The translations under genes were made by a program, and so were the position numbers. Shown piece after piece: positions 42,767 through 52,757 of a DNA stretch of 64,000 nucleotides. The stretch's first letter is position 1; the number at the start of each line of letters is the position of its first letter. Below the pieces are notes generated by a model. The model was not told the origin of the DNA. It made no database searches and saw nothing but the letters and a program-made list of their open reading frames with translations. The stretch covers positions 620,001 to 684,000 of the forward strand of contig JBBELK010000308.1 of the NCBI GenBank assembly GCA_037783545.1, written 5' to 3'. Source of the DNA: Henricia sp. BOLD:AAB3569. Its lineage: Eukaryota; Echinodermata; Asteroidea; Spinulosida; Echinasteridae.

Positions 42767-43250
42767 TAAGGGATTTTCGTATACTGCGGCCATCTTGAAA
42801 AAAGATCCGGTGGAGGTGAACAAAATCGCTGGCAGCGAATGAAAAGCGCTAATGGCAGATACCTCACTGATTGACGTCATCTACAATGACGCTAATCATT
42901 GGCTGCCAGCAATTTTGTTTCCCTCCCTACCCGAAACATCAGGCATCATTTGGTCATCAATATAGCATCATAGTTAAAAGAGGCATCAAAGGCATCAAAA
43001 GGGCAGCAATTGGAACCCGCCAAATAAGAAACAAATAGGGATTATCATCACTTGATGTTAAAATAATGCCATATTCACAAATATTGGGCATCAAAAGTCA
43101 TCAAGAGTAGGCTTCAAAGAGTAATCGCAGGAGTCATTTAGATCAGGCATCAAAAAGTCATCAAGAGTCATCTAAATGCCGGCAACGAGATCGGGCATCT
43201 AGCTCTACTGGATTTTTTTCAAGATGGCCACGGAATGCGAAAATCCCTTA
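42767..43250. mobile_element. MITE with TAAGGGATTTTCG ends
   Basis: Ends TAAGGGATTTTCGTAT, GGCCATCTTGAAAAAA and the inverse. The interior includes several GGCATCAAA/AGTCATCAAGAG direct repeats (42945-43175). About 480 bp. No coding capacity. Confidence 0.8.
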
Positions 43251-43297
43251 TTTATACTCTGACCGAAAGATCAATGAGGTTGAGAGATGTAGCTTAT

Positions 43298-43486
43298 TTA
43301 GTGGGTCAGTAACAGGTATGAACACCTCGTGGCAGGGCTGGTGACTGCACTTGCCTCTGTAAAGAGCCACTGAGGCAGGGTGTGCCACTCTGCCTGAAGT
43401 GACTTCCCGAGCTCCTGCACTTCTAGGACTGTTTGGGAGATTCTTGCAGCTCCAGAGGTCAGCTCATCCCACACAGGTTCAAACAT
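43298..43486 (-). pseudogene. C-terminal remnant of a Tc1-type transposase
   Basis: A 62-codon open frame with VWDELTSGAARIS, VQELGKSLQAEWHTLPQ and ATRCSYLL fits the C-terminal block of Tc1 transposases (WDEL.RRVR, LE.AL..EW..IP) recalled from the family. No catalytic DDE region is nearby. Fragment only; a different protein cannot be excluded. Confidence 0.45.
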
Positions 43487-43670
43487 TTTGAAAACTTAAC
43501 AAAGCTGGTTTTCTGAGATCCCTCAACTACAGGATTCTCCCAGAAACAAAAAATGTCACATTTCATTGCTGTGGGAATCACTTTGTTCAAGTTACTGAAG
43601 CAAAACAGTCTTGAATTAAGCAATCCGAAAGTGACTGGTCGATCAGTGCCTTGTAATCCACAAGTAAACT

Positions 43671-43831
43671 ACAGTAAACTTTCGTTATAACACCCCCTGA
43701 TATAAAGCTTCTTTTTCTAAGTCCCGGCCATTTTTCTCTGCATTGTGCATGCATTGGTTATAGCGCTCTCTGGATATAAAGCTCAAATTATTTTGGTCCC
43801 TTGAGGAGCGCTATAATGAGAGTTTACTGTA
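43671..43831. mobile_element. MITE with ACAGTAAACT ends
   Basis: Ends ACAGTAAACTTTCGTTATAA and TTATAATGAGAGTTTACTGT-like inverse, about 160 bp, bordered by TA. The interior has a GATATAAAGCT repeat in both halves. Confidence 0.8.
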
Positions 43832-44413
43832 TATTCAACAAACTTCTGGTCTGTACACGTACTGTACATGTACGTGTACATTTTAATAAAGTTGCGTTTC
43901 TCCAAGAGTATACACGTGTACTACATGTCGGACCTCGATAATAAAAAATCTTGTATGTACATGTATGTAGGCCTATACAAGTTTTCATTTTTGTGGGAAC
44001 TAAGGTACACGACAGCACATTTCAAAACCTACCGAAATTTTGTATGACCTACCAACTAGTACTATCAAATTTGATCAACATACATGTACATGTACAACCT
44101 TTGTCAATAAAACAAAACAACAAATCTTTTTAAAATGTAGCCAAGGAGATCAAAAATGTGCAGTACTGAAACATTCCACTGGGAAAAGAATCAAATACTG
44201 GTTAAATTCCATTTGTCAAATCTTCCATATTTCTGTGTTTGACGAGTCTCACCTTTGCACCAGCAGAAACATTTAATACTCTGATTTTTTCCCCTCTTTT
44301 TGGCAGAGAACTAGCAAGTGCAATTTCACACCCTTGGACAGGCCCTGGGGGAAACTGATTTTCCCTACAGCTGTGGTTTACATAGAAACAGTGTACAAGG
44401 GGACTTGTTCACC

Positions 44414-44479
44414 ATGGGAACGACACCATGCGGCACATGCTCCAAGATAGTACTATTCATTGTCAATTTCATCCTTTGG
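44414..44479 (+). CDS. Tetraspanin B, coding exon 1
   Basis: Tspan-B is a complete four-pass tetraspanin of 257 aa in seven exons (66, 198, 75, 102, 189, 84 and 60 bp including stop), all introns phase 0. The start lies in ACCATGG after a probable acceptor (TTTTTGGCAG, about 44307). The N-terminus MGTTPCGTCSKIVLFIVNFI then LW is short, with two Cys and the start of TM1. The donor is TGG|GTGAGT. Shared exon structure with Tspan-A, 30 kb upstream on the same strand, indicates an old tandem duplication. Subfamily not assigned. Confidence 0.92.
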
Positions 44480-44615
44480 GTGAGTCCGCTTTTTAAAAGA
44501 GAACAGGTGTAACTTGCATTACATGCAAGTTACATATAAATTGCTTGAGCTCAAATAAACTATGTGTAGTGACTTGGACATCCATGACGTCATCAGCTGC
44601 GAGGTTGTGACACTA

Positions 44616-45046
44616 TGCATAGTTCCGAGATTGCCCAATTAACCCTGCCCCCATTGGATACTGTTGCTATGCCTCACACGCTATCGTCAAAATGTCCACA
44701 CACACTGCACAAACCAATGGGACTTTCAACAGAAAGCACAGATTCATTTGAAAAAACTCAAAGGTATCTATGTTTAAGGGTCGACAGTTACTGTAGCACG
44801 CACTTAGTAAAAGGCCAGTGATACAGAGATGTCAAATATTCATAAAAATTCACTTTCTTACCCTTGAACAGCGAATCGCCCGGCCTTGAAACAAAAAATT
44901 CACCCGGAACACCGCGTACAACGTATGGGCAGAATATCGCGTGATATCGTTGTGAGGCAATGCACTTTGACCTATGTGGGCGCTGTCTGCTAGCTCTGTT
45001 GTGATTGGTCGGTGGGTTCGGTTGATTGACAGGTCGGAACTATGCA
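44616..45046. mobile_element. MITE with TGCATAGTTCCGA ends, copy 2
   Basis: In Tspan-B intron 1. Aligns with 26313-26754. Ends TGCATAGTTCCGAGATTG and CGGAACTATGCA. Confidence 0.87.
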
Positions 45047-45182
45047 TTATCGGTCAAATCCGTAACCGAAGTTCACAAGCTTGATGGACCGCTGCGTGAA
45101 ATTGCACTGCAAATCATGCCGCCTTTTGTTTCTGTCATTTAACACATGTTTAATCTGTAAGGCTGATTTCTTTTTGGTGCAG

Positions 45183-45244
45183 GTCATTGGGGCTGGTTTT
45201 CTTTATATTTGTGCCAAATATCACGCAAATCCACCCGTGCACTG
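45183..45244 (+). other. Possible cryptic (poison) exon in Tspan-B intron 1
   Basis: A 62-bp segment with a good acceptor (TTTCTTTTTGGTGCAG) and donor (CTG|GTGAGA). In the frame of exon 1 it reads VIGAGFLYICAKYHANPPVH. Being 62 bp it would shift the frame, and spliced to exon 2 it gives TGG TGA, an immediate stop. May be a decoy or unused site. Confidence 0.35.
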
Positions 45245-45429
45245 GTGAGATTTTTCGCCCCAAAATATCACCAAGTTGGAGAGCGCCGTCAACTACCTAG
45301 TCTTGATTCAAGACATCGATACGGGCATGACCATGGGCATAACAAAACCCGTGCCTATAGCGCTCTCATGCTGTGCTTGGCATAGACAGAATGATTCTGT
45401 CCCTACGGGTTTCCCGTAGGGACAGAAGG

Positions 45430-46235
45430 TACCCCTTTCATACGGTGGATTGTTGTCATTTTGCCTCGAAATTAGAATCACACCCAACTATTTCCAGCTA
45501 GTTGTTTCCTGTAGTGGTTTTAGATATTCTTGATTAGAAGACAAATAAAAAGCACTACTTACATTGCCGTTTTTGAATCAAAAACGTCTATTTCCGACAA
45601 TCTTCGACGAACAAATTTCTCGGACTCTTTATCACGATAAAAACGATTGCAAACGTGTAGTTGTGCATTGACGGACGCCCAAAGAGAACGTCAAACGAAA
45701 CTGTACATTGTATGCCGCGCCGTATAAATGCGCGTGACATAAGAGCGCCACCCGTACTCTCATTAATTGGGCCTCCGTAGATGCACACCAACTGTACGTT
45801 CGCAAAAAAAGACCACGTCGAACTTTGGCGTGACTCCACACTAGAATCGATTAGAATGGGTTTTTCTGGACACAACAAGAAATCGCAGTGTACACGTATG
45901 TTTTCATATGAAAAATGGAATCGATCTGGAATAGAATTTTGATTCTTTTTGGAATCGGAGTCGACTCCGAAAATGCTGGAGCGCCCCCAAGCGTCAAGCC
46001 TAGCCAACTTTATTTTAGCTGGTCACATCGTAACAACAGGTTTTCTCGTCGAAGATTGTCGGAAATAGACGTTTTTTATTGAAAAACGGCAATGTAAGTA
46101 GTTCTTTTTTGTTTGTTTTCCAATCAAGAATATCTAAAACCAACGCAGGACACAACCAGCTGGAAATATTTGGGTGTGATTCTAATTTCGAGGCAAAATG
46201 ACAACAATCCACTGTATGAAAGGAAAGCTCACTGA
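45430..46235. mobile_element. Foldback with about 190-bp arms and a GC-richer centre
   Basis: The left arm (CATACGGTGGATTGTTGTCA, TTGCCTCGAAATTAGAATCA, CTATTTCCGACAATCTTCGA) is repeated inverted on the right (46040-46235). The 400-bp centre carries a 139-codon minus-strand open frame (45588-46007) with no recognised motif. A solo arm is found at 5500-5655. In Tspan-B intron 1. Confidence 0.85.
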
Positions 46236-46567
46236 CTATGCTTGGCACTGCTGTTTAATGTCAGTTGATGGCGCCCTGTTTACAGTCTGCTCTTGAAGGA
46301 CAAGACAAGTACATGTATGTAACACTTGAATTTAAGTCCAACCAAGACAAAATTACGTGCTTCGTGCCAAAGAGGGCACTTTGCATAATGTTACCTGTTT
46401 AAGCAAGATTTGTTTGTGCTTAAGCAAATTTTGTGCTTAAACAAACTAAAAGGACATTATGCTGCTAAAGCAGAAAATGCATGCTTACAGGTTTAATGAA
46501 ATAGGCTCCAAATTGAGAACCTCATCATCTTTAAAGTGTTTGTTTTTCCCCCCGATTCATCTTTCAG

Positions 46568-46765
46568 GTGAGTGGCATAGCAGTACTGGGCATGGGAATA
46601 TGGGTCAGCATCGACCGCAACACGGTAGAGTTCCTCAAAGTCTTTGACTATCCAATCTTTCGTAACCTCGGCTTTGCAATGATCGCCATCGGAGGCTTCG
46701 TCACAATACTGGGCTTCATTGGCTGCTTTGGGGCGTGCCACGAATCAAAATGTCTTCTCGTGACC
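46568..46765 (+). CDS. Tetraspanin B, coding exon 2 (TM1-TM2)
   Basis: 66 codons between acceptor CGATTCATCTTTCAG and donor ACC|GTAAGA. VSGIAVLGMGIWVSID completes TM1 (the GxGIW pattern is typical of the family). NLGFAMIAIGGFVTILGFIG is TM2, then CFGACHESKC, the classical GC.GA..ES.C turn with likely palmitoylated Cys. Confidence 0.97.
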
Positions 46766-47462
46766 GTAAGATTTGATATACATGTATATCAGTATTTTTT
46801 TCGTATACATTGAACAAAGATTTGACTGAAATTACCTCCTGGAATCAACAGATCACTAAATTTTAAGATATACTTCCCACTTGCGCGTCTGTCGGAAATG
46901 TTGCATTTCTGAGATAAATAAATGATAAAATTACTGCATAAAGTAATGCACAAAATTACGGCTCGAGCAGTACATGCTTAAGCGCGACAACAGAGGGCGC
47001 TGTGCGCGTGAGAGAATGGTTATCTTGTGCACTAACTAAATGCAATTTTTGAAAGAGAAAATGTGATTTTTCTACAGAAAAGCAACATTTGCGACAAAAG
47101 TGCAAGTGGGAAGTATCTTAGAATTGAATAAGCTATAAATTCCAATATATAAATGTACAATCTGAATGAAAAGAATACGAAAACAAATGTCCATGTACGG
47201 ACACCCAGGATGTTCCTTGTTATGACATATAAACCATGTAAACATGTTTGTTTGATGATAACAACGCAAAATTAGGAGGAAAAAGTGTCTTGAATTTACT
47301 AAGGAAAACTAAGTAGGCCTAAAACAAATTTGAGAGTTGTCAGATAGGTATTATATGGGGTCTCAGTGGGTGTCCGTGCATGGTAATCTTTCCATAATGA
47401 ATAAATAAATATACAAACTTACATGAATTGGCGGCTGAAAATATACAACAATTCTGTAAGTT

Positions 47463-47534
47463 GGCTTCACAGCTCAGTTGGTAGGGCATCTGCACGTTAA
47501 GCAGAAGGTCCGCGGTTCGAATCTTGGTGGAGCC
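47463..47534 (+). tRNA. tRNA-like sequence (pseudo-tRNA or SINE head)
   Basis: 72 bp folding as a tRNA. Acceptor stem GGCTTCA/TGGAGCC pairs fully (one G-U), D-arm GCTCAGTTGGTAGGGC, anticodon stem TCTGC/GCAGA with loop ACGTTAA (anticodon position GTT), and T-loop TTCGAAT. The T stem has mismatches and position 33 is C rather than T, so I judge it a pseudogene or SINE head, not a working tRNA. In Tspan-B intron 2. Confidence 0.55.
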
Positions 47535-47671
47535 AAATTGTGTTTCACTGCATCCAGATTTCCCAAACTCATTGACATTTGTCCACATTTCCATCATAAA
47601 AAAAAGTGTAGCTCCGACAAACTGCTTGCAGCAAAACTCAACACTGGTACAAAATAATAATTTTCTCACCA

Positions 47672-47783
47672 ACAGAACAAGTGTCCTCAGTCACAATGTT
47701 CTCTAAAATGCCTCTGCCAGTGTGCAGACAGAACAAGTGTCCTCAGTCACAATGTTCTCTAAAATGCCTCTGCCAGTGTGCAG
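47672..47783. repeat. Exact 56-bp tandem duplication
   Basis: Two identical copies, 47672-47727 and 47728-47783 (starts ACAGAACAAGTGTCCTCAGT). Very recent duplication, or possibly an assembly artefact. Confidence 0.95.
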
Positions 47784-47850
47784 TCAAGCATTCAGCAAGA
47801 TACAGCCCAAATTTGATCTATTGTATTTGCAACAATTAGCATGGTCCAGT

Positions 47851-48240
47851 ATACCATCACAATATGCGGCAAAGGGATTCCCTCCTAATGCCCCTATACC
47901 TCAACATACTCTTCCCTCTGTTAATGCACCAACACCCCCTAAAAACTGAAAGGAATATCTTGGAAATTCCTTGGATGTTTGAGACACAATGGGGGAACAA
48001 TGGTAGGGGGAGTCTCTCTGCCAAATATCATGCTGTATATGTGGTCCAGCACAATATGTGGCAAAGGGACTCACCCCTAACGCCCTTATACCTCAACACA
48101 CTCTTCCCTTTTGTTAACGCACCAATCACCCCCTAAAAACTGAAAGGAATTCCTTGGAAATTCCTTGGATGTTTGAGACACAATAGGGGAACAATGGTAG
48201 GGGAGCGGAGTCCGTTTGCCACATATCGTGCTGCATATGA
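47851..48240. repeat. Two-copy 192-bp tandem repeat
   Basis: Landmarks CCTATACCTCAACA, CCCCCTAAAAACTGAAAGGA and CCTTGGATGTTTGAGACACA occur twice at a step of about 192 bp with modest divergence. In Tspan-B intron 2. Confidence 0.9.
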
Positions 48241-48509
48241 AGAATGTACTAGCACAAAGGACATACGTGTACCAAAAGCTGGGAGAACCACTTTAGTACA
48301 TGTAAAAGCAAGACCTTAGTATGAAGAATTAGATGAAATAAATTCCAAACCCAGGGACAGAAATGTTTGGTATTTAAACAAGTGGCTGTGTACACAAATT
48401 AAGTCACAAGCTATTTAAATAAACTGCAACAAATTATGCATTCTTTTGTCTTTTTAAGAGCAGCAAAAAAAAACACAAACAATAATCTTACTTTGTTGTT
48501 TTCTTTCAG

Positions 48510-48584
48510 TATTTTATCTTCATTCTTTTGTTGCTCATTACTGAGATAGTCTGCATGGCGTTAGCATTCTCATACACAGAGGAG
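48510..48584 (+). CDS. Tetraspanin B, coding exon 3 (TM3)
   Basis: 25 codons YFIFILLLLITEIVCMALAF then SYTEE. Acceptor TTTTCTTTCAG, donor GAG|GTGAGT. Starts YF.F like Tspan-A exon 3, same length. Confidence 0.97.
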
Positions 48585-48604
48585 GTGAGTGCTGTGGATA
48601 GTAG

Positions 48605-48850
48605 CCTACTTTTGATTGGCTAATCACTGTAGGGGAATATGGTAGGCTTCCTATGATTTGTCAACCATTTTGGAGTAATATGGTATACATGTACTTCCTA
48701 ATGATTGGTCAAGCACTTTGGAGTAGTATGGTATGCAGTTTGTGATTGGTCAAGCACTTTAGATGAACATGATACACTTGTTTTTATTGGTCAAATGTTG
48801 TGAAGGAACATAATATGCTGCTTTTGATTGGGTGATTATTTTGAAAGAAT
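48605..48850. repeat. Degenerate tandem repeat rich in ATTGG(T)
   Basis: Four to six units of about 50-60 bp with TGATTGGTCAAGCACTTTGG and GAGTAGTATGGTA(T) variants. ATTGG is the inverted CCAAT core. In Tspan-B intron 3, starting about 20 bp after the exon 3 donor. Confidence 0.75.
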
Positions 48851-49261
48851 GTTGTTCTTTACATCTGATTGTTATGCTTAAATATAAATGCTGAATAGAA
48901 AAATAATAAATATATAATTATGAAGAAACAAAATATTGACCAATTTTCAAGAGCTATCATATTAGATACTCAACACTATCTCAAATGTTTTTCATGCTTA
49001 GAGTAATTTTTGTGCATTATAAGCAGCTCAATTGTATGGCATTGTTTAGCAGAAAATGTATTCAGCAAAAATTGGCATAATACTATCACTCAAAAATCAG
49101 CACAAGTGACATAAAATTCTAGCTATAACCTGATTTTGCTAAGCACTAATTTTCTATGCTGAGCAATATTTTCTACTAAGCAGCTTTATAAAATTGGGTT
49201 TTAAAGAGGAATTTCCCATTTCTGTTAGTTAGTAAATTTTCAATGTTTTTTTCTGATGTAG

Positions 49262-49363
49262 GTTAAGGGATTTGTCAAGACAAAAATGGACGACCCGATT
49301 ATTGTGAATTATTCATCGGACAAGACAGGGATTGTAAAGGCAGTGGACAGCCTCCAAACTCAG
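49262..49363 (+). CDS. Tetraspanin B, coding exon 4 (start of large loop)
   Basis: 34 codons beginning VKGFVKTKMDDPIIVNYSSD and ending AVDSLQTQ. Acceptor TTTTTTCTGATGTAG, donor CAG|GTAAAA. A sequon NYS lies in the first loop helix. Confidence 0.95.
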
Positions 49364-49700
49364 GTAAAATAGGAAATGTTTTTTGAAAAATTGTTGTTTT
49401 TGAAAAAAACACCAAATGTTATCTTTTCTAGATGATTTGGAATTTAACTCCGAAACCTTAAAAATCTTGCAAATCTCCTGAATTCCTCAAAATTCCTTAA
49501 AGGCCCAATGTATCATTTGCAATGACCCCAAAAATCCTGTCGTTTGTATACTTAAGATTGGACAGAAAAATGTATATACAAAAAACAAAATCTCGCCCGT
49601 GTTATAGGAATAGGCATTTTAGTCGTGTTGTGCCCGGAAGCTCAGATTTGACCTTTGCCGCGAGACTTACATAGCCTATTTGGACAAATTTCTTTTGCAG

Positions 49701-49889
49701 CTAAGGTGCTGCGGCAATAACAACTACACGGACTGGCGACGAAGCCAGTGGTATAAGCTCACCAACAAACCACCGATTATCAGCAACACCACCGTTCCCG
49801 ACTCCTGTTGCCTGCGATCGGAAGATTTCCAGCACTACAAAATCTGCCAGAACAGGAATATAGAACCCAATGCGTATAGGCATTCGGAG
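49701..49889 (+). CDS. Tetraspanin B, coding exon 5 (CCG and PxxCC large loop)
   Basis: 63 codons. LRCCGNNNYTDWRRSQWYKL, then VPDSCC and YKICQNRNIEPN, ending RHSE. CCG, PDSCC and the following Cys, together with the GC of exon 6, give six loop cysteines. Sequons NYT and NTT. Acceptor TTTCTTTTGCAG, donor GAG|GTAAAC. The 28-bp array starts about 15 bp after this donor. Confidence 0.97.
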
Positions 49890-49904
49890 GTAAACAGAGG
49901 GCAC

Positions 49905-51765
49905 TTTGACTTGACTTGGGACTCAAAGGCAGTTTGACTTGACTTGGGACTCAAAGGCAGTTTGACTTGACTTGGGACTCGGATGCAGTTTGACTTGACT
50001 TGGGACTCGAGGGCAGTTTGACTTGACTTGGGACTCGGATGCAGTCTGACTTGACTTGAGGCTTGATGACAGTTTGACTTGACTTGGGACTCAAAGGCAG
50101 TCTGACTTGACTTGGGACTCAAAGGCAGTTTGACTTGACTTGGGACTCGAGGGCAGTTTGACTTGACTTGAGACTCGAAGGCAGTTTGACTTGACTTGGG
50201 ACTCTGATGCAGTTTGACTTGACTTGAGGCTTGATGACAGTTTGACTTGACTTGGGACTCAAAGGCAGTTTGACTTGACTTGGGACTCGAGGGCAGTTTG
50301 ACTTGACTTGAGACTCGAAGGCAGTTTGACTTGGGACTCTGATGCAGTTTGACTTGACTTGAGGCTTGATGACAGTTTGACTTGACTTGGGACTCAAAGG
50401 CAGTCTGACTTGACTTGGGACTCAAAGGCAGTTTGACTTGACTTGGGACTCGAGGGCAGTTTGACTTGACTTGGGACTCGGATGCAGTTTGACTTGACTT
50501 GAGGCTTGATGACAGTTTGACTTGACTTGGGACTCAAAGGCAGTTTGACTTGACTTGGGACTCGAGGGCAGTTTGACTTGACTTGGGACTCGGATGCAGT
50601 CTGACTTGACTTGAGGCTTGATGACAGTTTGACTTGACTTGGGACTCAAAGGCAGTTTGACTTGACTTGGGACTCGGATGCAGTTTGACTTGACTTGGGA
50701 CTCGGATGCAGTCTGACTTGACTTGGGACTCGAGGGCAGTTTGACTTGACTTGGGACTCGAGGGCAGTTTGACTTGACTTGGGACTCGAGGGCAGTTTGA
50801 CTTGACTTGGGACTCGAGGGCAGTTTGACTTGACTTGGGACTCGGAGGCAGTTTGACTTGACTTGGGACTCGAGGGCAGTTTGACTTGACTTGGGACTCG
50901 GATGCAGTTTGACTTGACTTGAGGCTTGATGACAGTTTGACTTGACTTGGGACTCAAAGGCAATTTGACTTGACTTGGGACTCGAGGGCAGTTTGACTTG
51001 ACTTGGGACTCGAGGGCAGTTTGACTTGACTTGGGACTAGAGGGCAGTTTGACTTGACTTGGGACTCGGATGCAGTCTGACTTGACTTGAGGCTTGATGA
51101 CAGTTTGACTTGACTTGGGACTCAAAGGCAGTTTGACTTGACTTGGGACTCGGATGCAGTTTGACTTGACTTGGGACTCGGATGCAGTCTGACTTGACTT
51201 GGGACTCGAGGGCAGTTTGACTTGACTTGGGACTCGAGGGCAGTTTGACTTGACTTGGGACTCGAGGGCAGTTTGACTTGACTTGGGACTCGGAGGCAGT
51301 TTGATTTGACTTGGGACTCGAAGGCAGTTTGACTTGACTTGGGACCGGAAGGCAGTTTGACTTGACTTGGGACTCGAAAGCAGTTTGACTTGACTTGGGA
51401 CTCGAAGGCAGTTTGACTTGACTTGGGACTCGAAGGCAGTTTGACTTGACTTGGGACCGGAAGGCAGTTTGACTTGACTTGGGACCGGAAGGCAGTTTGA
51501 TTTGACTTGGGACTCGGATGCAGTTTGACTTGACTTGGGACTCGAGGGCAGTTTGACTTGACTTGGGACTCGAGGGCAGTTTGACTTGACTTGGGACTCG
51601 AGGGCAGTTTGACTTGACTTGGGACTCGAGGGCAGTTTGACTTGACTTGGGACTCGAGGGCAGTTTGACTTGACTTGGGACTCGAGGGCAGTTTGACTTG
51701 ACTTGGGACTCGAGGGCAGTTTGACTTGACTTGGGACCGGAAGGCAGTTTGACTTGACTTGGGAC
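49905..51765. repeat. ACTTG-type minisatellite, 28-bp unit, array 3 with higher-order pattern
   Basis: About 66 copies of GGCAGTTTGACTTGACTTGG+GACTCGAG-type units with variant classes (CAAAG, CGAGG, CGGAT, CCGGAA and a distinct GAGGCTTGATGAC). GAGGCTTGATGAC units recur at 50061, 50229, 50364, 50504, 50616, 50924 and 51092. Each is preceded by a GGAT or TGAT unit and followed by a CAAAG unit. It fills most of Tspan-B intron 5. Long minus-strand open frames here are repeat artefacts. Confidence 0.95.
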
Positions 51766-51869
51766 TGATGTCACTTTGGTTTGACTAAACTTTTACTTGG
51801 AATTGCCCACATATGAAATGATGTGCATGTAGTTATTCTTTAAGTTAATCTTTATTTTGTCACCAACAG

Positions 51870-51953
51870 GGGTGTTTTGCGGTTCTGTACAGAACATTCC
51901 GGGAATACGTTTGGTTCATCGGAGGAGTTGGCATTGGTATCGCAGTACTGCAG
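51870..51953 (+). CDS. Tetraspanin B, coding exon 6 (end of loop, TM4)
   Basis: 28 codons GCFAVLYRTFREYVWFIGGV then GIGIAVLQ. GC is the classical last loop motif. Acceptor TTTTGTCACCAACAG, donor CAG|GTAATT. Same length as Tspan-A exon 6. Confidence 0.96.
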
Positions 51954-51964
51954 GTAATTTGTCC

Positions 51965-52175
51965 AAAGTTGTCAACATTTTCACGGTTCTACAGAGCGTA
52001 GTATTTGTCAAGACCCCCTCCCTACCCGCGAAGTGCTACTTACTAACATTTCTTGTCATTACCATGAAATGGCAACATTTTACAGTGCATGTAAAGTCCT
52101 ACAAGGCCCTCGACCCCCCTCCCCCTTTCTACGCTTTGTGGAACCGTGAAAATGTTGACAACTTTGGATGTCTCC
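51965..52175. mobile_element. Inverted-repeat element with a copy at 3.9 kb, copy 2
   Basis: GTTGTCAACATTTTCACGGT and CGTGAAAATGTTGACAACTT are inverse ends. TTTACAGTGCATGTAAAG lies inside. Starts about 10 bp after the Tspan-B exon 6 donor. Confidence 0.8.
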
Positions 52176-52327
52176 TTAGCTGTTACATATCCTCGCCAAC
52201 ACCACGAACTAACACCCAAATGCGGTTTGCGTACACTTCATGGAAACGCATGGTGGGGGCCACACATTTTCACGAAGTGACATCCATGTGATATTTAATC
52301 ACTAGATGAAGCAACGACGTCTAAAAT

Positions 52328-52513
52328 TGAAGCCACCGTCCGCCATTGTACCCCACCAAATACAATGCCTAGCCTAGACTGGTCATACTGTCGTCACTAG
52401 TCTACATCATTATCTACGTGTGTTAAGTGGAATGCAAGCGATCGCATGGACCGGGGAGCAGTCTAGGCCAAGCATTGTTCGTGGGGTACAATGGCGGCCG
52501 GCACATGGCTTCA
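52328..52513. mobile_element. Foldback TTGAAGCCACCGTCCGCCAT
   Basis: The left arm TGAAGCCACCGTCCGCCATT, GTACCCCAC, CTAGCCTAGACTG and the inverse on the right (GGGGTACAATGGCGG, ATGGCTTCA), with moderate mismatch. About 186 bp. Confidence 0.8.
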
Positions 52514-52757
52514 GTTCTCGTATAGCCGACTGCTTTTGCATACTTCATCCAGTGTATTTATATCAAAGGTGTGCGCACACACTCTTTGCACACTAACTCG
52601 TAATGCAAAGATTTTGGTATCACGAAGTGGTGCGCAAGTGTTACATGTAGGTAGATTTGTTATTTGACAACAAAACATTGAAAATGCTTTACATGAAAAA
52701 CTCACCCTGTATAGATGTACAAATGTAATAAAAACACTCTAATTTGTTTAAATTTGT

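Noticed and set aside
45588-46007. 139-codon minus-strand frame inside a foldback
   Set aside because: Lies within an inverted-repeat element, shows no motif, and has no related frame in the solo arm at 5.5 kb. Could be chance.
47463-47534. Functional tRNA-Asn gene
   Set aside because: The cloverleaf forms, but the T stem has mismatches and the universal T33 is C, so it is more likely a SINE head or pseudogene.
49835-51774. Minus-strand frames rich in SSPKSSQTALESQVKSNC, up to 245 codons
   Set aside because: Direct product of the 28-bp array (84 bp = 28 codons). Intronic, opposite to Tspan-B.
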